Below are positions 45,085 to 52,792 of a DNA stretch of 64,000 nt, piece after piece; the stretch's first letter is position 1; each line of letters opens with the position of its first letter. A model generated the notes under the pieces. That model saw only the letters and a list, made by a program, of their open reading frames with translations, was not told the origin of the DNA and ran no database searches. The translations under genes and the position numbers were made by a program. Source of the DNA: Conexibacter sp. DBS9H8 (GTDB lineage: Bacteria > Actinomycetota > Thermoleophilia > Solirubrobacterales > Solirubrobacteraceae); assembly GCF_023330685.1 (NCBI RefSeq), contig NZ_CP097128.1, positions 930,001 to 994,000 on the forward strand. Direction: 5' to 3'.

Positions 45085-46740
45085 ATGAAGCGCCTTGTCC
45101 TGATGGTCGTCGCGCTCGCGGCGACGGTCGGTCTGCTCAGCGCCCCGGCGGCGCTTGCCGCGACCGCCAGCGGCACCCCGACGGTCACCACCGGGCCGGC
45201 CTCACAGGTCACGCCGACGACGGCGACCGTGTCCGGGACGGTCAATCTCAACGGCGCCTCCACCTCGACGGCGTCGCTGTCGAGCACCTGTTACTTCGCC
45301 TACGGGACGACGACGAGCTACGGGTCGACCGCCCCGTGTGCGACCGCGCCGAGCGCGACGGGCACCTCGACGGTCACCGCCAACCTGAGCAACCTCACCG
45401 GCGGGCAGGTCTACCACTACGAGCTGGAGATCGTCACCGGCGGCCTGCTCGGCGTCGGCGCCACGACCACCGGCGGCGGGGATGCGAGCTTCATCACCCC
45501 GAGTGCGTCGGTGCCGCCGCAGCTGGCCACCACCGCGGTCAGCGACCTCGGCGGCAGCGGCGTGACCCTCAACGGGACGGTCAACCCGGAGCAGTGGGGC
45601 ATCAGCTCCTGCTCCTTCAGCTACGCGGCCAACGGCGCTGCGGCGACCGTCGTCAACTGCGCGAACCTGCCGAGCCCGGGGGCGACCACCCAGCCGGTGT
45701 CCGCGCCCGTCACCGGCCTCAGCCCCGGCACGACCTACACCTACGACCTGATGATCGTCTACGGAGCCGGGAAGGGAACGACCCTGTCGACGGCCAGCAG
45801 CGGCTCCTTCACCACGCTCGCGGCGACGATCGGCACCCCGGCGAACCTCACCTCCACCTCCGCGACCCTCAACGGCACCGTCGACCCGGAGGGGCAGACC
45901 GTCACCGCCTGCGCCTTCTACTACGGCGTCTCCGGACCGCAGCTGCAGACCGTCCCCTGCACCCTCGCGGCCGACCAGATCACCGGCACCAGCCCGGTCG
46001 CAGTCAACGCGAACGTCACCGGCCTGACCGCGAACACGAAGTACATCGACACGGTCGTCCTCACCACCGCCCAGGGACCGGTGATCGCCACCCCGGCGAC
46101 CTTCACCACCCCGCCCGTGCCGCCGCAGCCGAGTGCGACGACCCTGGCCGCGACCGGGGTCGGTCCGACCGCCGCGACGCTGCGGGCGACCGTCAACGCC
46201 AAGGGGCAGGGGGTCCGCGCCTGCGAGTTCGAATGGGGCATCAACCCCTTCAGCGCCGGCTCGACCCCCGGCACGGACCTCGCGGTCACCCAGCTGTGTG
46301 GCAACACCCCCGCCGACACCGGCGCCCAGACGGTGACGGCCAGCCTCCGCGGGCTCGCCCCCCACACCCGCTACTACTTCCGGGTCCTGTTCCTCACCTA
46401 CGGCGGCTACGTCGTCGCCAACGCTCGGTCCTTTGTCACTCCCGCTGCCGGCCACGGCGGACGCGTCCCGGCCCTGCCGAACACCCGGATCCTCGCCGCG
46501 AGCATCAGCCCCGCCGCCCACACCGCCCGCTTCCGGCTCGGCGCCTCCGGCCCGCGGGCGACCCGCTTTGTCTGCGCCCTCGCCCCGGTCCGCCACGGCA
46601 AGGCCGGCCCCGCCCACTTCCACGCCTGCCGTGCGCCGGTCACCTACCGCCGTCTGCGTCCCGGGCTCTATCAGTTCTCGGTGCGGGCGGGCGACGCCCA
46701 CGGCTACGGCCCGGTCCGCACCCGCCGGTTCCGGATCTGA
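45085..46740 (+). CDS. Secreted protein with repeated FN3-like domains
   Basis: The 551-residue protein has a signal peptide (MKRLVLMVVALAATVGLLSA, cleaved near ALAA). Four repeats of about 100 residues follow, each with a TVSGTVNLNG, TLNGTVNPEQWG, TLNGTVDPEGQ or TLRATVNAKGQG strand, a CxF-x-YG segment and a GLSPGTTYTYDL-like end. Each module holds a Cys pair (for example CYFAYG to CATAP), so disulfides are likely. The basic C-terminal ~100 residues (HTARFRLGASGPRATRFVCA) resemble bacterial Ig-like 'tail' modules. The modules match those in the protein at 28595-30880. CCGGAAG precedes the ATG. The role is presumably extracellular adhesion or scaffolding. Confidence 0.82.
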   Translation: MKRLVLMVVALAATVGLLSAPAALAATASGTPTVTTGPASQVTPTTATVSGTVNLNGASTSTASLSSTCYFAYGTTTSYGSTAPCATAPSATGTSTVTANLSNLTGGQVYHYELEIVTGGLLGVGATTTGGGDASFITPSASVPPQLATTAVSDLGGSGVTLNGTVNPEQWGISSCSFSYAANGAAATVVNCANLPSPGATTQPVSAPVTGLSPGTTYTYDLMIVYGAGKGTTLSTASSGSFTTLAATIGTPANLTSTSATLNGTVDPEGQTVTACAFYYGVSGPQLQTVPCTLAADQITGTSPVAVNANVTGLTANTKYIDTVVLTTAQGPVIATPATFTTPPVPPQPSATTLAATGVGPTAATLRATVNAKGQGVRACEFEWGINPFSAGSTPGTDLAVTQLCGNTPADTGAQTVTASLRGLAPHTRYYFRVLFLTYGGYVVANARSFVTPAAGHGGRVPALPNTRILAASISPAAHTARFRLGASGPRATRFVCALAPVRHGKAGPAHFHACRAPVTYRRLRPGLYQFSVRAGDAHGYGPVRTRRFRI

Positions 46741-46801
46741 GGCTTCGGCCACCTACGGGACAGTTTCCAATAGCCGCAGCACCTGGCGATTGGGGAACCG
46801 A

Positions 46802-46830
46802 AAGGCGGGGTCTGCACAGCTGCCCGCCTT
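46802..46830 (+). terminator. Hairpin terminator after the FN3-like gene
   Basis: AAGGCGGG (46802-46809) pairs with CCCGCCTT (46823-46830), followed by CTTGTGTC. It lies 62 bases after the stop codon. Confidence 0.6.
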
Positions 46831-46878
46831 CTTGTGTCAATGCCCGCCCTTCCCTGCAGCGAGCTGACCTTTCGACTC

Positions 46879-46898
46879 GCCCCGAAAATCTGCGGGGC
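46879..46898 (-). terminator. Hairpin at the stop codon of abiEii
   Basis: GCCCCG and CGGGGC pair across AAAATCTG immediately past the TAG of the minus-strand toxin gene. Short stem, so moderate confidence. Confidence 0.45.
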
Positions 46899-47653
46899 TA
46901 CGAGCCGCCGGCGGCCACGATGCTGGCGATGAGGCTGTTAGCCCAGATGATCGCTTCCGTTATGTCGGGGATCACGCTGAGTCCTTCGGCAGCGCTCGCG
47001 TAGACGAGGGTTGCCTCTTCATCGAGGATCTGAAGATCGACGAGATCGTGTGCTCGCTCGTTCTGACCGGTTCGCTTACTCACCGATGTGCATGCGTGCA
47101 GCTTCTGGGCGACCTGGTGTTCGGCCGCCATGACGGGAACAGCCTCAGGTTCGGGCAGGCCGAGTTCAGCGAAGAGATCAATGATGTCCCGTGCGAGCCG
47201 CTTCTCGGCCGTTTCTGTGCTTCCGACCTCGTCGCGCCCCAGCTCGAACTTGATCTTCGCGAAGGGCTTCTTCTTGTACTCCAGGTGAATCTCGAAGCGC
47301 TGCATCGCGTAGTCGTCCGGGACGTCTTCGGGTGCCCGGGCTTCGAGTTCGGTGAGCGTGCCAGTGAAGTCGTTCCAGCCAGCTTCAAGCGCAGCGCTGA
47401 GCTGTTTGACGTAGTCGGCAAGTTCGACCTTCGCTGCGCGCGCGGCGTCGAAGTCCGGGGTAAATCGGCTGGCCGACTCCCCGACTCGCAGTTTCATCGC
47501 CGTGCCGCCCTTGACCACGCCGGGTGGCATCAACTGACCGACGATGGTGTTTGCCACCGTGCGATGAACACGTTGGGCGGTCGTCCCGTGCGCGTTGGCG
47601 TAGACGCCGATCCGCTGGTTCAGGTTGTTGAGCTTGCCGGGCGGTTTGGGCAT
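46898..47653 (-). CDS. abiEii: AbiEii/AbiGii nucleotidyltransferase toxin (type IV toxin-antitoxin)
   Basis: The 251-residue protein has the nucleotidyltransferase motif VVKGGTAMKLR near residue 50 followed by SRFTPDFDAAR, the two acidic residues after the GG loop that define the AbiEii/AbiGii (DUF1814) family. Later EHQVAQKLHACT and RAHDLVDLQIL match the family motif with conserved Lys and Asp. Such toxins nucleotidylate cell targets such as tRNA acceptor ends and can block phage. The start is adjacent to the antitoxin stop (TAGATG). GC content is lower than in the flanking genes, consistent with transfer. Confidence 0.88.
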   Translation of the reverse strand: MPKPPGKLNNLNQRIGVYANAHGTTAQRVHRTVANTIVGQLMPPGVVKGGTAMKLRVGESASRFTPDFDAARAAKVELADYVKQLSAALEAGWNDFTGTLTELEARAPEDVPDDYAMQRFEIHLEYKKKPFAKIKFELGRDEVGSTETAEKRLARDIIDLFAELGLPEPEAVPVMAAEHQVAQKLHACTSVSKRTGQNERAHDLVDLQILDEEATLVYASAAEGLSVIPDITEAIIWANSLIASIVAAGGS

Positions 47654-48205
47654 CTACTTGCCGTTCTCGATGGCAAGCACCACTCCATCGAGTTCCTTCA
47701 ACGGCAGCAGGCCTCGTTGAGCCGCATCGCGAGCGGCCTCGACCAACCGGTCGCGCATCACCGTTCCCCGGCAATCCAGCAGCGCCTGGGTGATCGTGGT
47801 GCCGGGGATGCCGTCGAAGTACTGACGTTCGGTTTCCGGAGCTGTATCGCGGACCACCTCGATGAACTCGGGGAGCTGTCGCCGCGGGCGACGACGAACC
47901 CCAACCCGGATCTTGCGAGGATTGACGAGAGCCAAGTTGTTGAGAGCGAGCACGGCGTCGCCCACAAGATGAGCGTCTTCCCCGACGCGGAGGACCGCTT
48001 CCAAGAACTGTTCCCTCCCCGTGTAGGGGAAGTCCTCAAAGCGGTAGAGGCCATGAGCGATGTGCTCAATACCTCCGCGCTGGGTGAGTTTGCGCAACTC
48101 CTGTGCGGGCACACCGAGCTCGCCGGCATCGCCGGTCGTGACGTATCCGAGCCGATCAGCCGCGCGTTCACGCAGAGTCCGTCGGTATGTCGTCGCAAGT
48201 GCCAT
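47654..48205 (-). CDS. abiEi: AbiEi antitoxin / autoregulator (type IV toxin-antitoxin)
   Basis: The 183-residue protein has an N-terminal winged helix: YVTTGDAGELGVPAQELRKL then GIEHIAHGLYRF, the usual AbiEi start. The C-terminal part, with AVLALNNLALVNP and GIPGTTITQALLDCRG, is the conserved antitoxin domain. It directly precedes abiEii. AbiEi proteins repress their own operon by binding inverted repeats upstream; a fitting repeat lies at 48226-48241. Confidence 0.87.
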   Translation of the reverse strand: MALATTYRRTLRERAADRLGYVTTGDAGELGVPAQELRKLTQRGGIEHIAHGLYRFEDFPYTGREQFLEAVLRVGEDAHLVGDAVLALNNLALVNPRKIRVGVRRRPRRQLPEFIEVVRDTAPETERQYFDGIPGTTITQALLDCRGTVMRDRLVEAARDAAQRGLLPLKELDGVVLAIENGK

Positions 48206-48247
48206 ACCTTCAAAATAGCAGAACAGTCCCGAAAACGGGACGGTTTT
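48206..48247 (-). promoter_or_regulatory. abiE promoter and operator region
   Basis: GTCCCG-AAAA-CGGGAC (48226-48241) is a perfect hairpin or operator 21 bases upstream of the abiEi ATG. A second inverted pair AAAAC (48232-48236) and GTTTT (48243-48247) overlaps it. On the minus strand TGCTATTTT, an extended -10-like element, lies between operator and start, then GAAGG. This fits negative autoregulation by AbiEi, by inference. Confidence 0.5.
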
Positions 48248-48742
48248 GTAAGTCTGAGATCGGGGACATTAGCTGTGTGGTGGTCACGGCTAACAAGCAC
48301 CAAGCGGCGGCGTACGCGGACACGGGCGTACTCGCCGAGGATGCCCAGGAGGTACGGCGAAGCCGCCGAGCGCACCGGACTTGGGGAGCCCTGCCGCCGT
48401 CAAGACGGCCACGCGACTCGCCACCCGATACCCCCGCGTCGCCGCACGACGGCCAGCAGCTCACTCTCCAAGCAGACTGCGGCCTCCCGACAAGGGAGGC
48501 TCAGTTCTTCCCCGAACTGCCCAGAAGTCGGCGCAGGCCGTCAGGAATCGCCAGCAAAAGCGAATTGAACCCCGGTCCGCACCGTCCAGAAGGTCCCCGT
48601 GAAGCAGAACAGACGCCCTTCAATCCATATTGAAAAGAGAAGCGTCTCACTGTCGATACGTGGCTCAACGGTGACCTGACCACAGTCGCGGCCGCCCGAA
48701 GCCGCGCGGCGCGGGTGGATTGCGTAGACGTGGGAATCTACA
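48248..48742. other. Non-coding stretch between two toxin-antitoxin modules
   Basis: About 500 bases without a convincing gene in either strand. Just before the plus-strand antitoxin, GTAGA (48724-48728) and TCTAC (48737-48741) form an inverted repeat, part of the imperfect ATTGcGTAGA...TCTACAAT, a likely operator for that module. Confidence 0.45.
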
Positions 48743-49000
48743 ATGTGGGCTATGTCAGCGACGACGACCATCCGGGTCAGTGAGCGCGCACGCGATCGGA
48801 TCAACCAGCTCGCTCGCGCCGCCTCCCAGACCACCATCGAATATGTCGACCAGATGGTGAACCGTCTCATGGACGAAGAGCTCCTGAACGCGATCGTCGC
48901 GTCACTCGACGATCCAGGACTCGCCGAGGATGCGGCAGAGTTGGACGGAACGTTGATGGACGGTCTCGACCCCAACGAGGACTTCAGCGCGTGGCGCTAG
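48743..49000 (+). CDS. Antitoxin of a MazEF-like module (ribbon-helix-helix type)
   Basis: The 85-residue protein has TTTIRVSERARDRINQLA at the N-terminus, a ribbon-helix-helix strand and helix, then a long acidic C-terminus (DDPGLAEDAAELDG...DPNEDFSAW) expected to neutralise the toxin. ATG 48743 is used; ATG 48752 is equally possible. Its stop overlaps the toxin start by ten bases. A palindrome directly upstream is a candidate operator. Confidence 0.85.
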   Translation: MWAMSATTTIRVSERARDRINQLARAASQTTIEYVDQMVNRLMDEELLNAIVASLDDPGLAEDAAELDGTLMDGLDPNEDFSAWR

Positions 49001-49338
49001 CGCACCCACCACGTCAGGGGGAGGTGTGGTGCTGTGTGCTCGACCCGGTGGTCGGCAGTGAGATCGCCAAGACCCGGCCCGTCCTCATCGTGAGCGTCGA
49101 TGAGATGAACGTGCACCGGGCACGACGGTCGATCGTCGTCCCGCTCACGAGCACGCAACGGCCGGCGGGAGTCCCGATCGAACTCGAGGTCAAGGGAGTC
49201 CCGCGGGTCAGCTATGCCGAGGCCTATCACGTGCGGACCGTCAGCCACGATCGGATGACGACCCGGTTGGGAACCGCGAGTCAGGAGGCGAGGCGGGCCG
49301 TCTCGGCCCAGCTCGAACTTCTCACCCGTACAGCGTGA
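48991..49338 (+). CDS. MazF/PemK-family endoribonuclease toxin
   Basis: The 115-residue protein shows RQGEVWCCVLDPVVGSEIAK, then KTRPVLIVSVDEMN and IVVPLTSTQRPAGVPIELE, the ordered MazF/PemK core, and AEAYHVRTVSHDRM in place of the usual D-S-x-x-x-x-x-Q-x-R-x-x-D. The arginine and Ser/Thr positions of the RNA cleavage site are present. It is intact, unlike the mazF remnant near 28 kb. Start GTG 48991 lies within the antitoxin gene, the standard coupling. The family cleaves single-stranded RNA at short specific motifs. Confidence 0.87.
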   Translation: MALAHPPRQGEVWCCVLDPVVGSEIAKTRPVLIVSVDEMNVHRARRSIVVPLTSTQRPAGVPIELEVKGVPRVSYAEAYHVRTVSHDRMTTRLGTASQEARRAVSAQLELLTRTA

Positions 49339-49348
49339 TCAGCCTCAC

Positions 49349-49547
49349 GGCTCAGACCATCGGCAGCGACATCCCGACCGGCTTGGCCGGCGCCGCCACC
49401 GACGCCATCGGCAGCACGGCGGTGTCCATCGCGATCAGGCGCTTGGCTGCGCTCGTGAGCGCAGCCGCGGCAGCGTCCTCGGGCGCGGACAGGACGACGG
49501 GCAGCCCGCCGTCTGACTGCTCACGCAGGGCGAGGGTGAGCGGCACC
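49349..49547. repeat. Direct repeat, left copy (duplicate of the mrp 3' end)
   Basis: These 199 bases align without gaps to 52594-52792 at a constant offset of 3245. By eye I count about 11 mismatches (~94% identity); 49357-49447 is identical. It brackets the GH35 gene together with the right copy and ends just before that gene's promoter. Confidence 0.9.
49352..49546 (-). pseudogene. Truncated mrp fragment (last 64 codons)
   Basis: The minus-strand frame reads PLTLALREQSDGGLPVV at its start and ends KPVGMSLPMV then TGA. It equals the C-terminus of the intact Mrp at 52597-53727 except three residues, for example Leu for Phe in VVLSAP and a final Val for Ala. Most of the DNA differences are silent. 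No ATPase domain precedes it, so it cannot function alone. Confidence 0.9.
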
Positions 49548-49563
49548 GGGGAAGCGGCTCACT

Positions 49564-49592
49564 TTGACATCCCCGGTCACTGCGCCTAGCCT
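49564..49592 (+). promoter_or_regulatory. Sigma-70-type promoter for the GH35 gene
   Basis: TTGACA (49564-49569) is a perfect -35 hexamer; TAGCCT (49587-49592) follows after 17 bases as the -10. It begins 17 bases inside the repeat boundary and gives a leader of about 60 bases to the GTG start. Confidence 0.6.
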
Positions 49593-49660
49593 CCGGCGAG
49601 GCTGACCGCGGCGCTGCCCTGCCGGGTTGAGCGGGTCGGTCGGTACGGGAGAGGTTGGCG

Positions 49661-52513
49661 GTGCGGGAGATCAGCAGGCGAACGTTCGTCAAGGCGGCTG
49701 GGGCGGCTGGCGCGCTCCTGCTCGCAGGTCCCGCACCCGCGCGTGGCTTGCCAGGACCGCCGGCCGGGCGCCGCCTCCGGCCACGTCCCCGACCGGTTCC
49801 CGTCGGACCCCGTCCCTATCTGCTCGACACGCCGGTGTTCGGCGGGGAACTGCAGTACTTCCGCACAGACCCGGCGACGCTTCCGGACCGGCTCGCCCTC
49901 TGCCGGGAAGCGGCCTTCAGCGTGATCCAGACCTACGTCCCCTGGAACGTCCACGAGTTCTCGAGGGGGACGCTCGACTTTCAGGGCAGGACCCATCCAA
50001 TCCTGCCCAACGATCATCACCTCGACCCGTTCCAGTTCGGCGACTCGGTCGGGACCGGGGGGGTCAACACCTACGATCTCGGTCTGCAGGTCAACACCGA
50101 CCTTGAGACCTTTCTCGGGGCGTGTCGCGATTCCGGTTTCTCGGTCATCTTGAGGCCGGGACCGTTCATCTCCGACGAGTGGCGCAACGGAGGGATACCG
50201 GACTGGTTTCTCCAGGGCGCGCCCGCGGACACCTTCGAGTACGGTGCGGACGGCACCCCCCTGCTGGTCAGCCCGCCCTGGAGCAGCCCGCCCGCGGTCG
50301 CGGCGCTGCTCGGCGGCATGTCGCTGTACTACTTCCCCTCACCCAGCTACGCCTCCCCCTACTACCTGAGCGCCGTTCAGCAGTGGCTCCAGGGCTTCGC
50401 GGCGTTCGTTCGGCCCTGGCTGCACAGCAACGGCGGGCCGGTCGTCGCCGTCCAGGTCGACGATGAGACCTGCTTCTACTATCACTTCGGCGCCTTCGAG
50501 GTTGACTACAACCCGGCGATGGTCGCCCGCTACACGGCCGTGACGGGCCAACCGCCGCCGCGAGCCTGGCCGTCGCCGGCCCAGGGAATCGCCTCGCTGC
50601 GGCCCGCCTTTGCCTGGCAGCGGTTCAAAGCCGATCAGATCGGCACGTTTCTCGGCACGCTCGCGGGCGAGCTGCGCGCCGCCGGCGTCGACGTCCCGAT
50701 CACGCACGAGATGGAGCTGTCGCTGACCCCGCCGGCTGACTTCGCGGCTGACGCGGCGGCGGTGCTGCTCGCCCCCGAGCTCTATCCGGGCGCTGACGGC
50801 CCGGAGGCGATGCCGCTCATCGAGCTGACCGCCCAGTCGGCCCGAGCCGCGCAGCGCAACCGGACAAACGTCTGGTCGGCCGAGACCCAAGAGGGTGACA
50901 TGCTGCTGTCCAGCCTGCTGCTCGGAGAGGGGATCATCGGCTCGATCCAGTTCAACTACCAGCAGGGTGTCCCCGACGATGCGGTCGGCGTCAGCGGCCG
51001 GCTCGGTCAGGCCCTGCGGACCGCCGGCCGTCGCCTGACCGAGTGCCGGCGACGGGCCGACGTCGCGATCGTCTGGGACAACGACCTCGCCCACGCGCCC
51101 GTTGACTCTCAGCAGTGGGGGTTTGTCACAGATGTCAACGCGGTCATCGAGCATCACGTTCCGGCGCTCGCGACGCTGCTGCTGCGCGCCGGATACGCCT
51201 TCGACCTGCTGGACACGAGCGCAGCCGCCCCGGAAGATTACCTCGACTACCGGACGATCTTGCTCGCGTCTGCCGACATCCTGCCCCGCAGCGCACAGGT
51301 CAGCCTGGCTCGCTACGTGCGCCGGGGTGGACATCTCGTCTGCTGGGCCCAGCCGCCAAGCCTCGACGAGGACCTCGAGCCGTGTGCGATCCTCGCCCAG
51401 GCGTGCTTCGGCGAGCCCGTCGCCACCTTCTACCCCGAGCCGGCCCAGGAGATCGATGTGCTCGGTCACCCGGTGACGACCTATCTGGGGGTGCAGACGT
51501 TCTCCCTCTCCGCGCGGGCTGAGGCGATCGCTTCACGCGCCGGCGCACCGTGCGGTTACCGCCGCAGGGTCGGTCAGGGAGAGGCGGTGCTGCTCGGCAG
51601 CTGGCCGGCGGCTTACAACATCGCCTCCCGGTCAGGAGCGGTGCTCGAGGAGGTGCCCGGATCGGCCGCGGCCGATCCCGTCACCCAACTCGGACAGGTG
51701 GCCACCCTCGCCGGGAAGTACTTCGGTCCGCAGGCCGCGGCGGCGGTCCCCGCCGCGCTGACCAACGGCCCCGCGCAGACCTTCATCGTCTACGAGTACA
51801 CCAACCAGCGCCGCAGCAGCACCTATGTGCTCGCCGGCGGCGCGATCGCCTACTGGAACGGCGATCAGGTCGTCGGCCTGGTGCAGATCACCGCGGCGTC
51901 GGACGGAACCCCCCAGGTTCTCAACGAGATTCCCTACTGTCCGCCTGACGCCGCCCACGTCACCGCCATCCGGGCGCTCGTCGGTGCCCCGCCGGCGATT
52001 GAGAGCGTCGACCCGCGGATCCAGGCTCGGGTGCTCGATGCCCCCGACGGACAGGGCGCGACGGTGGTCGCCAACAACCGCTGGCCGGTGCCGGTCCCCC
52101 TCCGGCTCCGCACGCGCGTGGGAGCCAGAACAGTCGTGCTGCCGAGCCGGGGAGAGCTGACGCTGCCCGCAGAAACCGGGATCGTGCTGCCCGTCGACTA
52201 CGAGCTTCCCAACCAGGGGCGTCTGCTGTGGGCGACCGCACAGCTCCAGGGGGTGACTGCGCCGAACCGCTTGGCGGTCGCTCTGGCCCTGTGGGCCCCG
52301 GACACGGCCGAGATCGTTCTGCGGCTCCCGGGGCGCCTGCGGGTTGTGACTCTGGACGGCGCGCCGATCCGCCCGGTCCGGTCCGACGGCCGGGCCGTCA
52401 GCGTCGTCGTCGGCGCCGGCAGCCACACGCTGGAGGTGCGCTGGAACGAGCCGCGGCACCGGGCCAGGCGCCACCGCCGGGCCTGTGCTCGGCGGTGGCG
52501 GTCGGTGCGCTAG
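49661..52513 (+). CDS. Tat-exported GH35 beta-galactosidase-like glycosidase
   Basis: The 950-residue protein begins with a twin-arginine signal, SRRTFVKAAGAAGALLLAG. The catalytic barrel follows: GGELQYFRTDP near residue 60, then IQTYVPWNVHEFSRGTLDF with the GH35-typical W-N-x-H-E, and ILRPGPFISDEWRNGGIPDW. The acid/base motif, usually Q-V/I-E-N-E-Y, reads QVDDETC, so the acid Glu is kept but its Asn neighbour is Asp. The nucleophile may be the Glu in WSAETQEGD; this is less sure. Residues ~480 onward are beta domains. GTG 49661 follows GGGAGAGG; a TTG two codons upstream also fits. It lies between the two mrp repeats. Confidence 0.82.
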   Translation: MREISRRTFVKAAGAAGALLLAGPAPARGLPGPPAGRRLRPRPRPVPVGPRPYLLDTPVFGGELQYFRTDPATLPDRLALCREAAFSVIQTYVPWNVHEFSRGTLDFQGRTHPILPNDHHLDPFQFGDSVGTGGVNTYDLGLQVNTDLETFLGACRDSGFSVILRPGPFISDEWRNGGIPDWFLQGAPADTFEYGADGTPLLVSPPWSSPPAVAALLGGMSLYYFPSPSYASPYYLSAVQQWLQGFAAFVRPWLHSNGGPVVAVQVDDETCFYYHFGAFEVDYNPAMVARYTAVTGQPPPRAWPSPAQGIASLRPAFAWQRFKADQIGTFLGTLAGELRAAGVDVPITHEMELSLTPPADFAADAAAVLLAPELYPGADGPEAMPLIELTAQSARAAQRNRTNVWSAETQEGDMLLSSLLLGEGIIGSIQFNYQQGVPDDAVGVSGRLGQALRTAGRRLTECRRRADVAIVWDNDLAHAPVDSQQWGFVTDVNAVIEHHVPALATLLLRAGYAFDLLDTSAAAPEDYLDYRTILLASADILPRSAQVSLARYVRRGGHLVCWAQPPSLDEDLEPCAILAQACFGEPVATFYPEPAQEIDVLGHPVTTYLGVQTFSLSARAEAIASRAGAPCGYRRRVGQGEAVLLGSWPAAYNIASRSGAVLEEVPGSAAADPVTQLGQVATLAGKYFGPQAAAAVPAALTNGPAQTFIVYEYTNQRRSSTYVLAGGAIAYWNGDQVVGLVQITAASDGTPQVLNEIPYCPPDAAHVTAIRALVGAPPAIESVDPRIQARVLDAPDGQGATVVANNRWPVPVPLRLRTRVGARTVVLPSRGELTLPAETGIVLPVDYELPNQGRLLWATAQLQGVTAPNRLAVALALWAPDTAEIVLRLPGRLRVVTLDGAPIRPVRSDGRAVSVVVGAGSHTLEVRWNEPRHRARRHRRACARRWRSVR

Positions 52514-52593
52514 CCGGACCGGCCTCCGGCGCTCTGGACGGCGAACCGGTCGCAGCGACGCCCGGCGCTGGAAGCCGGCCAGGACCGAACCGC

Positions 52594-52792
52594 GGCTCAG
52601 GCCATCGGCAGCGACATCCCGACCGGCTTGGCCGGCGCCGCCACCGACGCCATCGGCAGCACGGCGGTGTCCATCGCGATCAGGCGCTTGGCGGCGCTCG
52701 TGAGGGCCACGGCGGCCGCGTCCTCGGGCGCGGAGAAGACGACCGGCAGACCGCCGTCTGACTGCTCACGCAGGGCGAGGGTGAGCGGCACC
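52594..52792. repeat. Direct repeat, right copy (3' end of the intact mrp)
   Basis: Partner of 49349-49547. It begins three bases before the mrp stop codon complement and reaches 66 codons into mrp. Confidence 0.9.

Noticed and set aside
45202-46752. A 516-codon minus-strand frame opposite the FN3-like gene
   Set aside because: No signal peptide or motifs; the plus strand has a signal peptide and four regular modules.
47048-48568. A 506-codon plus-strand frame across the abiE genes
   Set aside because: AbiEi and AbiEii motifs on the minus strand, with adjacent stop and start, explain the region better.
48541-48975. A 144-codon minus-strand frame across the mazE-like gene
   Set aside because: It is Ser/Arg-rich shadow of the antitoxin and its upstream region; no family motif.
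49339-49660. Possible small independent gene on the minus strand before the GH35 gene
   Set aside because: It is a copy of the mrp 3' end without the ATPase domain or a ribosome site.
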